From positions 684,501-748,500 of the forward strand of contig BLAL01000262.1 in assembly GCA_015698045.1 (NCBI GenBank): a stretch of 64,000 nt of DNA, given 5' to 3'. Both the position numbers and the translations under genes were made by a program. Below the pieces are notes generated by a model. It ran no database searches. It was not told where the DNA came from and saw only the letters and a program-made list of their open reading frames with translations. The DNA is from Rhizophagus clarus (Eukaryota; Glomeromycota; Glomeromycetes; Glomerales; Glomeraceae). Positions 47,275-58,420 of the stretch are shown piece by piece; position 1 is the stretch's first letter, and each line of letters begins with the position of its first letter.

Positions 47275-49809
47275 ATGGATTCTGAAAGTTTACCTGATAA
47301 TATTATACCACAAGATATAATGTCCCAAATTAATGAACCAGAAGATAATTTACAAACTAAAAAACATAGTAAATCGTTAATTCATAACCATTTTACTGTA
47401 AATGAAATAAATAATAAATATAATTGCAATTATTGTAATAAAAGTTATAAAGTAGCTGAAGATGGGTCAACATCTACTTTATGGAAGTATTTTAAAGGTA
47501 AATATAATGAATTATATTTAGAGGGCAATCAAATAATTGAAGCATTAAATAAACTTGAAATTTCACAATCATTGATATGTATTATATATTTTAATTTATA
47601 TTATATACTTAATATAATAAATTATTAAATTAATTTATAGGCATTTACCCAAGAATCATTTCGTAATGATTTAGTACATTGGATTATTGTTGATGATCAG
47701 CCTTTTACCATAGTTTAAAATACATTTTTTCAAAAAATGATAAAACGGCTTAATTCTAATGCTATCATACCATCATCTGACACTATTCATAATGATATTA
47801 TAAAAATTTTTAATGATGAGAAAGAATTTCTTAAAAATAAATTACAGGTTTATATATTATATATAAATTATTTCTATTATTTGCAAATATTTTATCTAAT
47901 ATATTTATAAATTGAATTTATAGAAATTATCTGAAAAAATCTCCTTAACACTTGACAGATGGACGTCAAAAAATCAAATTTCTTTTTTAGGAATAACTAT
48001 TCATTGGATTACCGATGATTGGAAATTTAATAGTACAGTTCTTGATTTTTCTCATTTAGAAGGTCTACACTCAGGAGAAAATATTGCATCCAAATTATTT
48101 GAAGTTTTAAAAGAATTTAATCTTTTATCAAAGGTTGTATTGATGAATTTATTTAAAAAGTTTTTTAAATTTTAAATAAATTTTTTTTAATATATAAATA
48201 TTAGGTATTAGTACTGATAACGCGTCTAACATGGATAAAATGTTTAATAAATTTGAATATATATGTAATTATGAGGGAATTAAATTTGATGCTAATAATC
48301 AACGTGTACATTGTTTAGCACAAATAATTAATTTAGCTGTGCAAAATATACTTAAAGCATTAAAAGGAGAAGCTCCTGAAAATGAAAATGAAATTTTACA
48401 AGAAAATGTTTCTATTGGTAGTATATTAGGAGTTGTTACAAAAGTAAGTATATATTTTTGAAATTAATAGAAATTAATATATTTATTAGATTATTAATTA
48501 TATTAATTATATTTTTATTAATAGCTTTGAATATTAATAACAAAAATTTGAGCATCCTCTCAAAGAAAAGAATGTTTTAAGTGACAATATGTTGCTTTAA
48601 ATGTAAAATCATTAGAACTTATTTCTGATATCAGGACTAGGTGGAATTCTACTTTTTATATGATAAAAAGAGCATTTTGTTTACATAAGGTAAAATAATA
48701 TTTATATATATATAATTTTACATATATTTATTAATACTAGCTAATGTAAATTAATTTTATTAGCCATTACATAATTTGGTTGCAGCAGATAAAGAACTTT
48801 TCTCCTATTTATTAAATAGCATAAAATGGGATAAACTAAATGAAATACAAGGTTTATTAGAAGTAAGAATATAACATATATTAAATATTACTATTAAAAT
48901 TTTATATTATACTAAAAATTCCTATTTTATTAGTGTTTTCAAAAAGCAACAATTGAAATGAGTTCTGAAAATTCACCTACACTTGATCAAACAGTGCCTA
49001 TTTATAATTATTTAATAGATACTAATATTGAAGATTTTCTTGAGGAAACCAATACAAAATCAAATGACGTTATAAATGCTGCTAATGATGCCAAATCTAA
49101 ATTACTGCAATATTATCTGAGTTCAGATGGACTTGTCTATGTAATCGCCACTAATATGTAAATGCATATTTTTGGTTTATTTATTCTAAAATTATTAATC
49201 AAAAATTATTTATTAACAGTAATAGATCTATGACACAAACTCCAGTATTATATAGATAATGAATTTGAAGATGAATATATAAATATATATAAAAATCAAA
49301 TTAAAGAATTATGGTTAACAGAATATAAACCAAAAAATAATGAAAATAATGATCAAAATAATAATAATAGTAATCAAAATCCACTCGCAGCTCATATGTC
49401 TAAAAAGTGAAAAACTTCTTTTATTGATGAATTAGAAATATATTTTAATGAACCACCAGAAAATTTTGATATGGATATTTTAGCATTTTGGAAGGTAAAT
49501 CATAAATCAATGGTATTATATTATAAGAAATTTATATTAAAATGTTAGATTTTTTATTAGGTTCATGAAAATAAATTTCCAAATTTATCCAAAATGGCTA
49601 AAGATTTTTTAGCAATTCCTGGTATATATTTTAATTTTAAATTGGTTAAAATTTAATTATTTATATTATATTAAATAATTTTATTATTTCAAATAGGAAC
49701 AAGTGTACCAGTTAAGAGAGTATTTTCTGGTGGAACAGATTTGGTAACTCAAAGAAGATGTAGTTTAAATCTGGAAATTATTAGAAAATCCATATGCCTG
49801 AAGGCATGA
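47275..49809 (+). pseudogene. hAT transposase with introns, inactivated
   Basis: ATG at 47275. Exon 1 has a BED-type zinc finger (YNCNYCNKSYKV, then GSTSTLWKYFKGKY) in which the expected His ligands read Tyr. Then follow SFRNDLVHWIIVDDQPFTIV (47641-47847), LTLDRWTSKNQISFLGITIH (47924-48133; DRWTS is the hAT catalytic region), STDNASNMDKMF and RVHCLAQIINLAVQNI (48205-48443), KSLELISDIRTRWNSTFYMI (48541-48690), and SENSPTLDQTVPIYNYL (48935-49160). The hATC dimerisation end is FPNLSKMAKDFLAIPGTSVP and KRVFSGGTDLVTQRR (49561-49809). Six in-frame stops: 47716 TAA, and TGA at 48549, 48582, 49231, 49408 and 49807. Introns are about 65-95 nt, AT-rich, GT-AG where clear; the junctions after 47578, 48133 and 49157 do not close in phase. 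Family is secure; the protein is dead. Confidence 0.85.
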
Positions 49810-50250
49810 CTAAAATATAAAAATAAAAATTAGTTTGTTATTTTGTTCATTAAAAATATTTTTATTTTCGTAGTATCTTTTTTTTTTTTATTATTGTTTA
49901 AACATTATATTGTTTAATTATTTTTTCGTTTTTCTTAAATTGAAGAATAATTTACTTTTTTAAAAAAATAAATATTATTTATTTATTTTTTTCTCTTTAA
50001 CACCTAAATGATGTGCAAAAGCGGTGATACTATGCATAAAATCATTTTCAAAAAAAATATATTGATATCGTTCATACTAATTTATACTGATATATATATT
50101 CGCAAAGTTTAAAAAAAAGAATGATCATCTTAAAAACTTTTTAACTTCGAAAGTATACCAGAATGTCTCGTTAAATAAAATATTCATTTTTATTTAGAGG
50201 ATAATTATTTAGTAAAATTAATATATATATATATTTTTTTTAATAATAAC
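49810..50250. other. 3' flank of the transposase
   Basis: AT-rich; no terminal repeat of the hAT element is recognisable. No gene. Confidence 0.35.
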
Positions 50251-50254
50251 AAAC

Positions 50255-50510
50255 TTTACTAATAGTTTATTTTCTTTTTTTTAGACGGTTCTCCCAGTTC
50301 TCTTTAGGTTGAATTTAGGATCCTTAGGATCTCAGTAAGTGAAAATTCTTTTTTTTTAATTTTATTTTAGCAAACTTTTACTAACAGTTCATTTGTTTCT
50401 TTTGTAGAGCGCCAGTTCTTCAGAATATTTGGGCGCATGAGAAGTTTGTAAGTAGGGGTTAATGAGTTATCTTAATTATTCTTCTTATTTTCTGTCTTTT
50501 AAACGAACAG
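50255..50510 (+). other. micro-exon array D (two or three blocks)
   Basis: Block 50285-50336 (ACGGTTCTCCCAGTTCTCTT to ATCTCA) is followed by GTAAGT. Block 50408-50447 (GCGCCAGTTCTTCAGAATAT to GAAGTTT) is again followed by GTAAGT. Both follow T-rich TAG acceptors; upstream are TTTACTAATAGTTT and TTTACTAACAGTTC branch-like sites. The second block is a clear member of the array C family. A third intron start (AACGAACAGTTTCTAAC) follows and then the polypurine block begins. Confidence 0.5.
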
Positions 50511-50519
50511 TTTCTAACA

Positions 50520-51905
50520 GCTAATAAATTGGCAAAGAAAGACCGAAAAAAAACCAAAAAAATTACTGAAAATATATTCGTTTCTATGAAAAGCAATAAA
50601 GAACAGAAAACCTAAAAAAAAAGAAGAGAAGACGTTAGAAAGTAGAGAAACCAAGAAAAAAAATGAACGAAAAAAGCACCTGATTTCCATGAAAAACTAC
50701 AAAAACTGGAAGCCTAGAGAAGAGAAGGACGAAATTAGAAAAAAAATTGGCAAAGGAAAAATGAAAAAAAAAAAATAAAAAAAGTACTGAAAACACATTC
50801 ATTCCATGAAAAGCAGTAAAGAACGGAAAACCTAAAAAAAAAGAAGAGAAAACGTTAGAAATTAGAGAAACCAAAAAAAAAATAAACAAAAAAAAGCACC
50901 TGATTTCCATGAAAAACTACAAAAACCAGAAACCTAGAGAAGAGAAGGATGAAATTAGAAAAAAAATTGGCAAAGGAAGAACGAAAAAAAAACAAAAAAA
51001 CGTACTGAAAACACATTCATTCCATAAAAAACAGTAAAGAACAGAAAACCTAAAAAAAAAGAAGAGAAGACGTTAGAAATTAGAGAAACTAAGAAAAAAA
51101 ATGAACGAAAAAAAGCATCTGATTTCCATGAAAAACTAAACCTAGAGAAGAAAAGGATGAAATTAGAAAAAGAAAAATAATAAATGGGGATAAAAGGAAT
51201 GTAAATAAATGGAGGTTAATAGTAATAAACAAAAAGGATGAGGAGGAATGAAAGGAACAAAGATAAATGGAAGAGGAACGAAGAAAACTGAAAATAAATG
51301 GAAAGAGAATGAAAGAAATGAAATTAATGAAAGGAGAAATGATATTGAGCAAAAGGGATGAAGGAAACAAAAATTGAATGAAATGAATGAAAGGAAAATA
51401 AAGGTTGAACAAAAAAAAAGGGTAAAGGGAATAAAAAAAGATGAAGGAAAACAAAGATTAAACAAAAAGGAATGGAAGAAAAATAAAATTAAGCAGAAAT
51501 GAAAATTGAATGAAATAAATGAAAGGAAAACAAAGGTTTAACGAAAAAAGGGTGAAAGGGGATGAAAGTTGATTGAAAAGAGACAAAATAATAATTTAAC
51601 GAAATGGACAAAGAAAATAGAGCAGGATGGATAATGAAAACAGAATGGACAAAGGAAGCAGAATAGACAAAAGAAAACAGAAATTAACTAAAAGAATGAA
51701 GGAAAACAAAAAATAAGAAAAGAAAATGAGGGAAAAAAATGAAAACAAACGAAAAAAAAAAATAAAGGGAAACAGAAAAAGGAGGGAAACGATAGAAATA
51801 AAAAGGGATGTAGGTAAAAGAAAATAAATGAAATAAATAGAGAATAAAAAATTAGCGAAAAATGGAAAAATAAATGAAAAAAATAAAGGTGATACCAGAA
51901 CACTC
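50520..51905. repeat. 1.4-kb polypurine block with ~220-bp repeats
   Basis: The plus strand is nearly all A and G. Three copies of a ~216-221-bp unit start at TTGGCAAAG (about 50530, 50747 and 50968) and share CATGAAAAGCA, GAAGAGAA.ACGTTAGAAA and GCACCTGATTTCCATGAAAA. After 51170 it decays into shorter GGAATGAAAGGAA-like units. The minus-strand Phe/Ser/Leu-rich frames here are by-products of the composition. Confidence 0.7.
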
Positions 51906-52458
51906 ACCCAAAAAAAAAATGGTTAATATTCATCTTAAATGCAAAAAAATGTACAGTAAGAAAGAAAATTCTACTCACCTTATTAAAGCTATTTTAAGAA
52001 GGTAAAGAAGCCATTTGAAAGTTTTAAGAAAGCTATACTCCTGGCCTTGAAATTTAAGTGTGGTAAAAAGAGAAACGCTTCTAAATTTTTATTTTTATTT
52101 TTACTGGAGGATCACCTCGTACATGTGAAGACATAAATACTTGTCAAAACAAGCCATAATGTCAGATTACATGAATACAACTAAATATAGAAACTATATC
52201 TATGTCGGGATCTGATTTAGTTATTATCAATATAAAAGAGATAACCTAAATCACTAGTATACACTAATCTAAAAGAATAGCCATATTTTTCTTTCACACA
52301 AAGTGCACCTGATGTAAATACTGTCATACCAGGAATATTCCAAACCCTATTTATAAGTTGTAATTTTAATAAAAGAAAAGAATAATAAAAACTAAAATAA
52401 TGAAAGAAAAAAAAAAAAAAAAAAAAAAAAATAAAACTAAAAACTATAATATATCACG
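51906..52458. other. spacer with A26 tract
   Basis: Contains an uninterrupted run of about 26 A near 52408. No gene seen; it lies just downstream of the minus-strand gene remnant and may hold its 3' end. Confidence 0.4.
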
Positions 52459-54204
52459 TTATTTAGTAAGCACGTAATCAAAATTAACACAAGGACATTT
52501 AGAAAATCTAACAAAATGATAATGATAATCCATATATAACGAACTATAATAAGGACGTTTAAGTCTAAATTCATCAGGGTCATAAGAATGATCATGCTCA
52601 TTAGAATCAGTTTCAAAATGTTAAGATATCGTTCTAGACTACCAGGATAACCCTCCACGCCTAAAGGTTGTTGGGTGAGTAGACGCCAATGGGTTAGACT
52701 TCGCGGGTAGAATTCTTCTTTGCGGTTTGTAAAGTCTTTCCAAAATTTTGAAAATGATAAGCATCATGGACAATGTCTGTGCATTCCATCAAATAATTCA
52801 ACTTATCAAGTCGATGACGATAACGATCATGTGTGGTATTCCAATCAGGAAAACGAGGTCAAACACGAACTTTTTCAATTTCTTTGCAATGTTTTTGGTA
52901 GCGGTCTTTAACCCATTGCCACCAACGATCAGAGCCAGGTGTTAAAGCAAAATGACATTTGCCTTTGCCAAGAAAAACAGGTTTAAGCGGAAAAAAGTCT
53001 TTATATTTCACATAATCGCCATAACTCATCGATAAATGTACATTCTCTGGTAATGGAATATATTCAATTTGATCTTGATTAGCACGAGTAATCCTCGTAT
53101 CTGTAACAACAGGAACTGCTTTAGTAATAGGTAGATATTGCGTGAGGTGTGGACGCTTGTCGTGAATGCCTTTTCTTAAATGGGTAACATGACAGTTGAA
53201 AGTGCGAACTGAATCACATAAAGTTTTGTGTTTGGTAAATAAAAATCTTTTAGTTGGAGTATGTGTAGGCTGATTAGGATTGTCAGGAACTGTAGATTTT
53301 TGTGAGTTTAAGTTACGTCATTCAGAGCGTTGACGCCTCTGTGCTTGCTTTTCTAGAGTACAGGGTGTAAAGTTAGTGACATTTTGAGTGCGATAAATAG
53401 TTTGATAGGAACTATAATTCTTGATGTAAAAAAAATTCCATCGGGGATATACAAGTCCCTCAGAAGTTGCTGATATTTTTGTACGATAAGAAAGGCCTCT
53501 ACGGTTAGAATAAATTTGATTAATCGATTGAGATGACCATTTCTGGTGTATGTTGACTAAAGCTACTGTATGCTGTGCTGAAGGGGTAGTAGTAGAATTA
53601 TTCGAAGGTTTAGAATATTTGGGAACTAGTTTGTTATGAAGACCACATCCTATACGACGAGAATTATTATATCTTGAATATACTATAGGAGTTGGTAAAG
53701 TACAACAAGTATTTTCTTTGAGGTCAGGTGATGATGAGAGAAATCCACCAGGGTAACAACAGGGGATAAAAATACCTAAAATAAATCTGTATTTTTTATA
53801 AGTGAAATGAATAAAAGTACGGGTGGTACGATTATTTGTGTGGGTACTGTTATACCGTGATTCAATAATAAATAAACGTTTATATAAAGAGTCTCTTAAA
53901 AAGATAAATATTTGTGTTGAATACGTTTCGGGATTACTTTTTGTAGTTTGAAAAAATGTGTTAATAAAAGAGAAACTTTAAATTTCTTGTTTAAATATTT
54001 ACTCGTGGATTGATAAACTGATTCAATTAGTGAAGCTTTTTTGTCATTAGTAATGATATGTAAAAAAGGTGTAGGATTTCTATAAAAGTCAAATTCATGA
54101 TGGTTTAAGGAGTCTAGATCAAAAAAATAAGATTTACTACATTGTGATTCGTACACAGTGTTAACGCCATGTCAATTAATATTGGTTACGTGAAAATGGA
54201 CCAT
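52459..54204 (-). pseudogene. hidden ~560-residue protein of unknown function, broken by TGA codons
   Basis: Reading the minus strand from ATG 54204 (MVHFHVTNIN) gives a TGA at 54172, then TVYESQCSKSYFFDLDSLNH and STSKYLNKKFKVSLLLTHFF. After a frameshift near 53900 come RTFIHFTYKKYRFILGIFIP, HTVALVNIHQKWSSQSINQI and TSEGLVYPRWNFFYIKNYSS, with a TGA at 53318. Then THLRKGIHDKRPHLTQYLPI, YGDYVKYKDFFPLKPVFLGK and FALTPGSDRWWQWVKDRYQK, a TGA at 52859, FPDWNTTHDRYRHRLDKLNY, and a TAA at 52694. After another shift, EFRLKRPYYSSLYMDYHYHF and KCPCVNFDYVLTK end at 52459. Codon use is far richer in C and G than the surroundings. The long piece between 53790 and 52862 has only one stop, so coding origin is strong. 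No signal peptide seen. I do not recognise the family; it looks lineage-specific. It would be cargo of the composite transposon. Confidence 0.6.
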
Positions 54205-54796
54205 TCGAATAGGAACAGGGAATGATTGTGAAGGAAAGGAAATGGGTCGAGAAAAAATGACTATGGTAAAAGTAAAAAATTATATAGGAACTATAATAAA
54301 ATTTTTATAAAAATGTTTTACGTTAGGGTTAAAAGAAAATATTAACACTCCCAAGGGGTTGGTGCCGCTAGTAGGCGGGAGAGCAATATGAAAATTTGTA
54401 ATAAACGTAAAAAAAAATTTTATAAAAAAGAAAAATAATTTTATATATAATTTTTATAACAACTGAGTAAAAAAGACAGAACCAAGGGCAGCAGAAGACT
54501 GAGAAGCCTTGCCCTGTTGACGCCTGAAGGCGTAGAAGGTGTAAAAGGAACTGTTTAATATGAAGGATAAATGAACTGTCTTCTGCGAAAAAAATGGTCA
54601 AGGGATCATCAGGGAAAAAGCTCCTTCTCTTCGAAATGCTTCTAAAAAAAAGATTATCTGTATGATAAACAATCAATTTATTTGTCACGTGATAAATATT
54701 AAATTTTAATCGTATCACCCAAGATACACATTTTTCCTTTAAATAAACTTATAATTTGTTTAATTTGTTTAATAAAAAAAAATAAAATAAAATTTT
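54205..54796. other. 5' flank of the minus-strand gene
   Basis: On the minus strand, coding-like sequence may extend a little upstream (RPISFPSQSFPVPI before the ATG). Further up are a TATATAAT-like box near 54280 and GC-richer patches (54340-54390 and 54480-54540). The frame at 54368-54718 has a poor, hydrophobic end. No independent gene supported. Confidence 0.35.
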
Positions 54797-54979
54797 ATTA
54801 AATTTTTTCATCAGTTCCATCAAATCCCAGTTTGGATCTCAGTTCAGATTATTAAAAAAAACTGAACTGATCTGGAACTGATCCGAAAACTTCAGATTAA
54901 AATTATTTAGAATTGAACCAGATTTTCGGTCTGGATTCAGTTCGGTTTTTGGGTTAAACCAGAACCGTTCAGAGCTTTA
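54797..54979. repeat. right-terminal region of the composite element
   Basis: Contains repeated CAGTTC, GAACTG and GGTTC-type motifs (CTGAACTGATCTGGAACTGA and similar) ending in the TIR CCGTTCAGAGCTTTA. The left-terminal region 40596-40760 has the same motif style, mostly in inverse orientation. Confidence 0.6.
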
Positions 54980-54989
54980 CTTAGTGTAT

Positions 54990-56950
54990 TGTTTTACAAT
55001 TGTATTACAAAAATTAAACTCCTTTGATTCATTTGTTATGTTACATTAAAAATTATATGCAAATGTTTTACATTAAAAATTGTGATGTAATAAACTATAA
55101 AAAATAGTTTCAGTATAGCGCAGCAAAAAATCAAAAAAATTGTCTTTTTTACAGTTAAATCATATGATAATTAACCATATCTGATATTTTGTGCCATAGT
55201 AAAAAAATATCAGAAAAATTCTGTCTTAAAAATAAGAAAAAATCACATGATAAGTTTTATGAACAGAGTGGTATAGCAAATCATGATGCAGTTAAGTCAT
55301 ATGCAAAATAATGGTAGCTATGCACAGTAACTGCAGTAACAGTCTGCAGTAAAAGATTCAAAAATTTTCTAAGTTCATTTACAGAATGTACTAACCAAAA
55401 AGAGCAAATGTTTCTTTTTAAGAATATAAACTGTACACATAAGTACGTAATTGTGATGATAACTTTTTCTTATCATTTTTATATAGCAGTTTGATTGAAA
55501 AAATAACATATTTTAAATTGATACGTAATCAGGTTGGCACAGTAATCTGCAGTTTTTTGCAATAGAAAAAAATGCTGTGTTTTTTTTATTATGAAATTTA
55601 TTAATATATTATCTATTGTTTATATGAGATCATAGTATTTACTATTAAAGCTAGAATGAAAGTGTTAATACTGCGTACAAATAATTATAAAAATAATGAT
55701 TTGAGTTCAAAGTTCAAACAGTTTTATAAAAATAAAGAAATTTTACACAAATCACATGATAATAATTAATTAAAATAAAGGTTGTGTTTTTAATGATTGA
55801 TTAAATACAAAACAAAATAACATGATAAATGGTACAGCAAGATATAGTGATAAAGGTTTTTAAATCTCCTTTTTAATGATTACATGATTATGAATTATTG
55901 CGCAACTCCTAGTAAAGATAAAATTTTTTTACATATTTAATAAATTCAATTTTATTTTTTTTTATGATGATTGCATGAGTAATATTTTTTTTGTACTATA
56001 AAATCAAAGTTAATCTCCATTTTTTTTACAATGTAATTATGCTGCAGAAATTATTTACAAAAAAAAAAAAATAAGTTTAGTTTTTTATTTTTGGATTACG
56101 ATTTTGATGATATAGGCTGTTGATTATTATTAAATTTATTATTTTGAATTTAAGAAATTAGATTGAGTGGATCATTTTGTAAGTTTATAAATTAAGAATT
56201 ATACACAAGTAAAAGCACATGATGATTTTTAAAAAAAACTTATAATACTTTATTTGATTTTTTTTTTTTTTTTAATTCAAGGATCATGTTATATTTATTG
56301 TAAAATATTATCATAAAATATTATAAATAATGCTATATAATCCTTCAGCCCAGCTAAGTGTAACCCATGAATAATCAAACCAAAAATAAAATATAAACCT
56401 AAACTAAATAATTTAAAATTAAAACAAAAATTTAAAATTAAAATAAAATAAAATAAATAAAATAAAAGTAAACCTAAAACTAAATCATAAAATTAAACTA
56501 AAAAAATCTAGACTATAAACGATAATAAATCATCAGAATCCCCTAATAAATTAATATTGTAGAACCCTGGAAGTTTCTTATACACCCAAAGTAATAACTA
56601 TCCAAATGTATTAGAGTCCACATTTGAACAAAAGTACAATCTAATGCTTATAAAAATTTTTGTTTGCTTATCATGATAGGTGGTTTCAAAGGTTGTTTCA
56701 TGTACAGGTCATCAAGAATAATACAATCAGATGGTTCAATGTTGTTCCCATTTTTGGAGAAGTAACTGTATGCAGATGGCCGAACCAGTAGAGAGAAAAT
56801 TTTATCCAATTTTGAAATCCCATTGCATTGTTCTCATGCGATAGTATGGTCATAATAACTTTTCCAGATGATCGATTTGAAGAGTCAAACCAATTTAATT
56901 AACAGTTTAGTGCAAAAGGAAATAGCTTATCATGGTGTCTATTTAAAAAA
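54990..56950. other. no gene seen
   Basis: AT-rich DNA with A/T runs, including T17 near 56255 that could be the poly(A) of the minus-strand LINE in reverse. Repeated AATAAAATAA units around 56390-56480. Confidence 0.4.
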
Positions 56951-56959
56951 ATGTTGTAT

Positions 56960-58320
56960 TATTTGGAAGGTGGTCTGTTCCATCCTCCCTGTGGTAAGCC
57001 TTAAGACTGAGCCAAAATACTGATCCAGCTATTTACAATATGGGTGAGTGATGATGTGAAAAGAGACGAGGAGTCCAGGTATTGTGGAAGAGTAGAGATA
57101 AGAAATTTCTTGAGTAGTTTCAACAGAGAGGTTTTTAGCGCAAATGTGTATAGATATGTGATTAGATGGTTTATTGTTTCATCTTTTTCTTCATTGTAAA
57201 ATTGATAGGTGTGATTATGATAAAGATTTGGTTTGCATTAGCGTAACTAATGACCTGTAAGTAATTGCTGGTATATTATTTTGAGTAAGAAGCTCCATAA
57301 TGAGTTGCGCTTTAAGATGGTGCAGCAAAAGTGCTTGACTTGTTTTAGAGCAGCCCAGGTAATATCCTAGCAATAATGAACTGAGCGCTGAATAAAAGTA
57401 TCATCATTTATACACAAGTCTCTCCATTTACTGCAGGTTTGAACCTAGCCAATCGTTTTAATAAAATTTCTTAATTTCTGTTTGATCAAGGTGTTCTCAA
57501 AATGTGGCTAAAGCGATAGTCTTTAAAACTGTGATTGAAAGACAATTGATGAAAAATTGTATATTCAGAACCCTTTTTTGCTAATTCATCTGCCAACTCA
57601 TTCCAAGGATTCCTAGCATGGACTTTGACCTTAAACAATACTAAATCTAAGTTCCTATTTGTAACTAATAATTTAATAAAATACAAAATAAGAGAATTAT
57701 TAAAATTTTTTAAACAATATCTATTACTATTAGAACTAAATAGAAAATTAGTAATTGACAAAATCATACAATTACTATTAGAAAAAATTTTAACCCTGCA
57801 CTGTTTAGGATAAACCAATAAAGCCAAGAAAATTGCGAAAAGTTCAGCCCTTATGGAAGATGGCCAATTGACCAATTTGGTGAAAATTGCTGGTTGGATT
57901 ATGTTTTAACGAAAGCAGCTCCTTGATTAATGACTATATCACAGTGATCAAGGCAGTCATCTAATAGTTTCTGCAGGTGTTGTAAAATACTATTTTGAAC
58001 TGAACCATCAGTATAGAATATTAATTCCTTATAGGTTGAAAGTTTATCTTTAATTTTTAAAAGGTAGTCCTTATCTAGGAAAAGGGAGTTCCATTGTTCA
58101 ATCTATATATTGTCATCCTTTTAAGTATTGTTAATAGGGATTTGACAACTGGTGAGTGAAAGAGGATGTGTAGGATGCAAAGTTTGAGTGCGTAAAGCTG
58201 ATAGTAAGAGCAAGATATTATTCATGTAGTCATATTCAATAAACCATAAGGGAGTGTGGATAATCCACCTATTAACTGAGGATGGGTCTGAAGTGACCGT
58301 GAGTTGTAACATATGAAATG
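56960..58320 (-). mobile_element. LINE remnant: RNase H and C-terminal region
   Basis: Read on the minus strand. PSSVNRWIIHTPLWFIEYDY comes first (58270), then a shift to LSTYKELIFYTDGSVQNSIL (the DG motif of RNase H), a TAA, and another shift to WPSSIRAELFAIFLALLVYP (the Glu motif). Next are CRVKIFSNSNCMI, where the family normally has Asp at the third catalytic position, and HARNPWNELADELAKKGS (the last Asp motif). After the stop at 57486, degraded frames continue with KWRDLCINDDTFIQRSVHYC and KVKHFCCTILKRNSLWSFLL to INHLITYLYTFALKTS and LPQYLDSSSLFTSSLTHIVN. This is the 3' part of a non-LTR retrotransposon with RNase H; RT and endonuclease are missing. Dead, with several stops and shifts. 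Confidence 0.7.
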
Positions 58321-58420
58321 GTCCTCTACAAATAATACTGTTATTTCTGTTTTAATCACTAATATAAGTAAGATTTGTCTTTTCATCAAAACAGGCTATA
58401 ATACTTTATTTGAAAAATAC

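Larger units (their letters stand above)
40596..54979. mobile_element. candidate 14.4-kb composite hAT-like transposon
   Basis: Left end TAAAGCTCTGAATGG (40596-40610) and right end CCGTTCAGAGCTTTA (54965-54979) form a 15-bp TIR with one mismatch. Immediately outside lie CCTAGTGT (40588-40595) and CTTAGTGT (54980-54987), an 8-bp duplication with one C/T difference, the length made by hAT transposases. Just inside each end are dense CAGTTC/GAACTG/CTGAAC motifs typical of hAT subterminal regions. Contents in order: polypyrimidine tract, micro-exon array C, a copy of the right-end sequence (43690-43795), a minisatellite, hAT transposase pseudogene, array D, polypurine block and a minus-strand gene remnant. 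It could instead be several nested insertions, with the outer ends pairing by chance. Confidence 0.5.

Noticed and set aside
50635..51907. Minus-strand Phe/Ser/Leu-rich frames of 70-120 residues
   Set aside because: They are the complement of a repetitive polypurine block; the composition is that of the tract and there are no domain-like features.
52459..54204. Reassigned TGA codon (alternative genetic code)
   Set aside because: The intact receptor and the Gln/Asn-rich gene end normally in TAA, the broken genes also contain TAA stops and frameshifts, and TGA at Arg positions is better explained by CGA to TGA change.
54368..54718. Minus-strand 116-residue frame
   Set aside because: Its end is poly-Phe/Ile/Tyr from A/T runs, and it overlaps the likely 5' flank of the better supported minus-strand gene.
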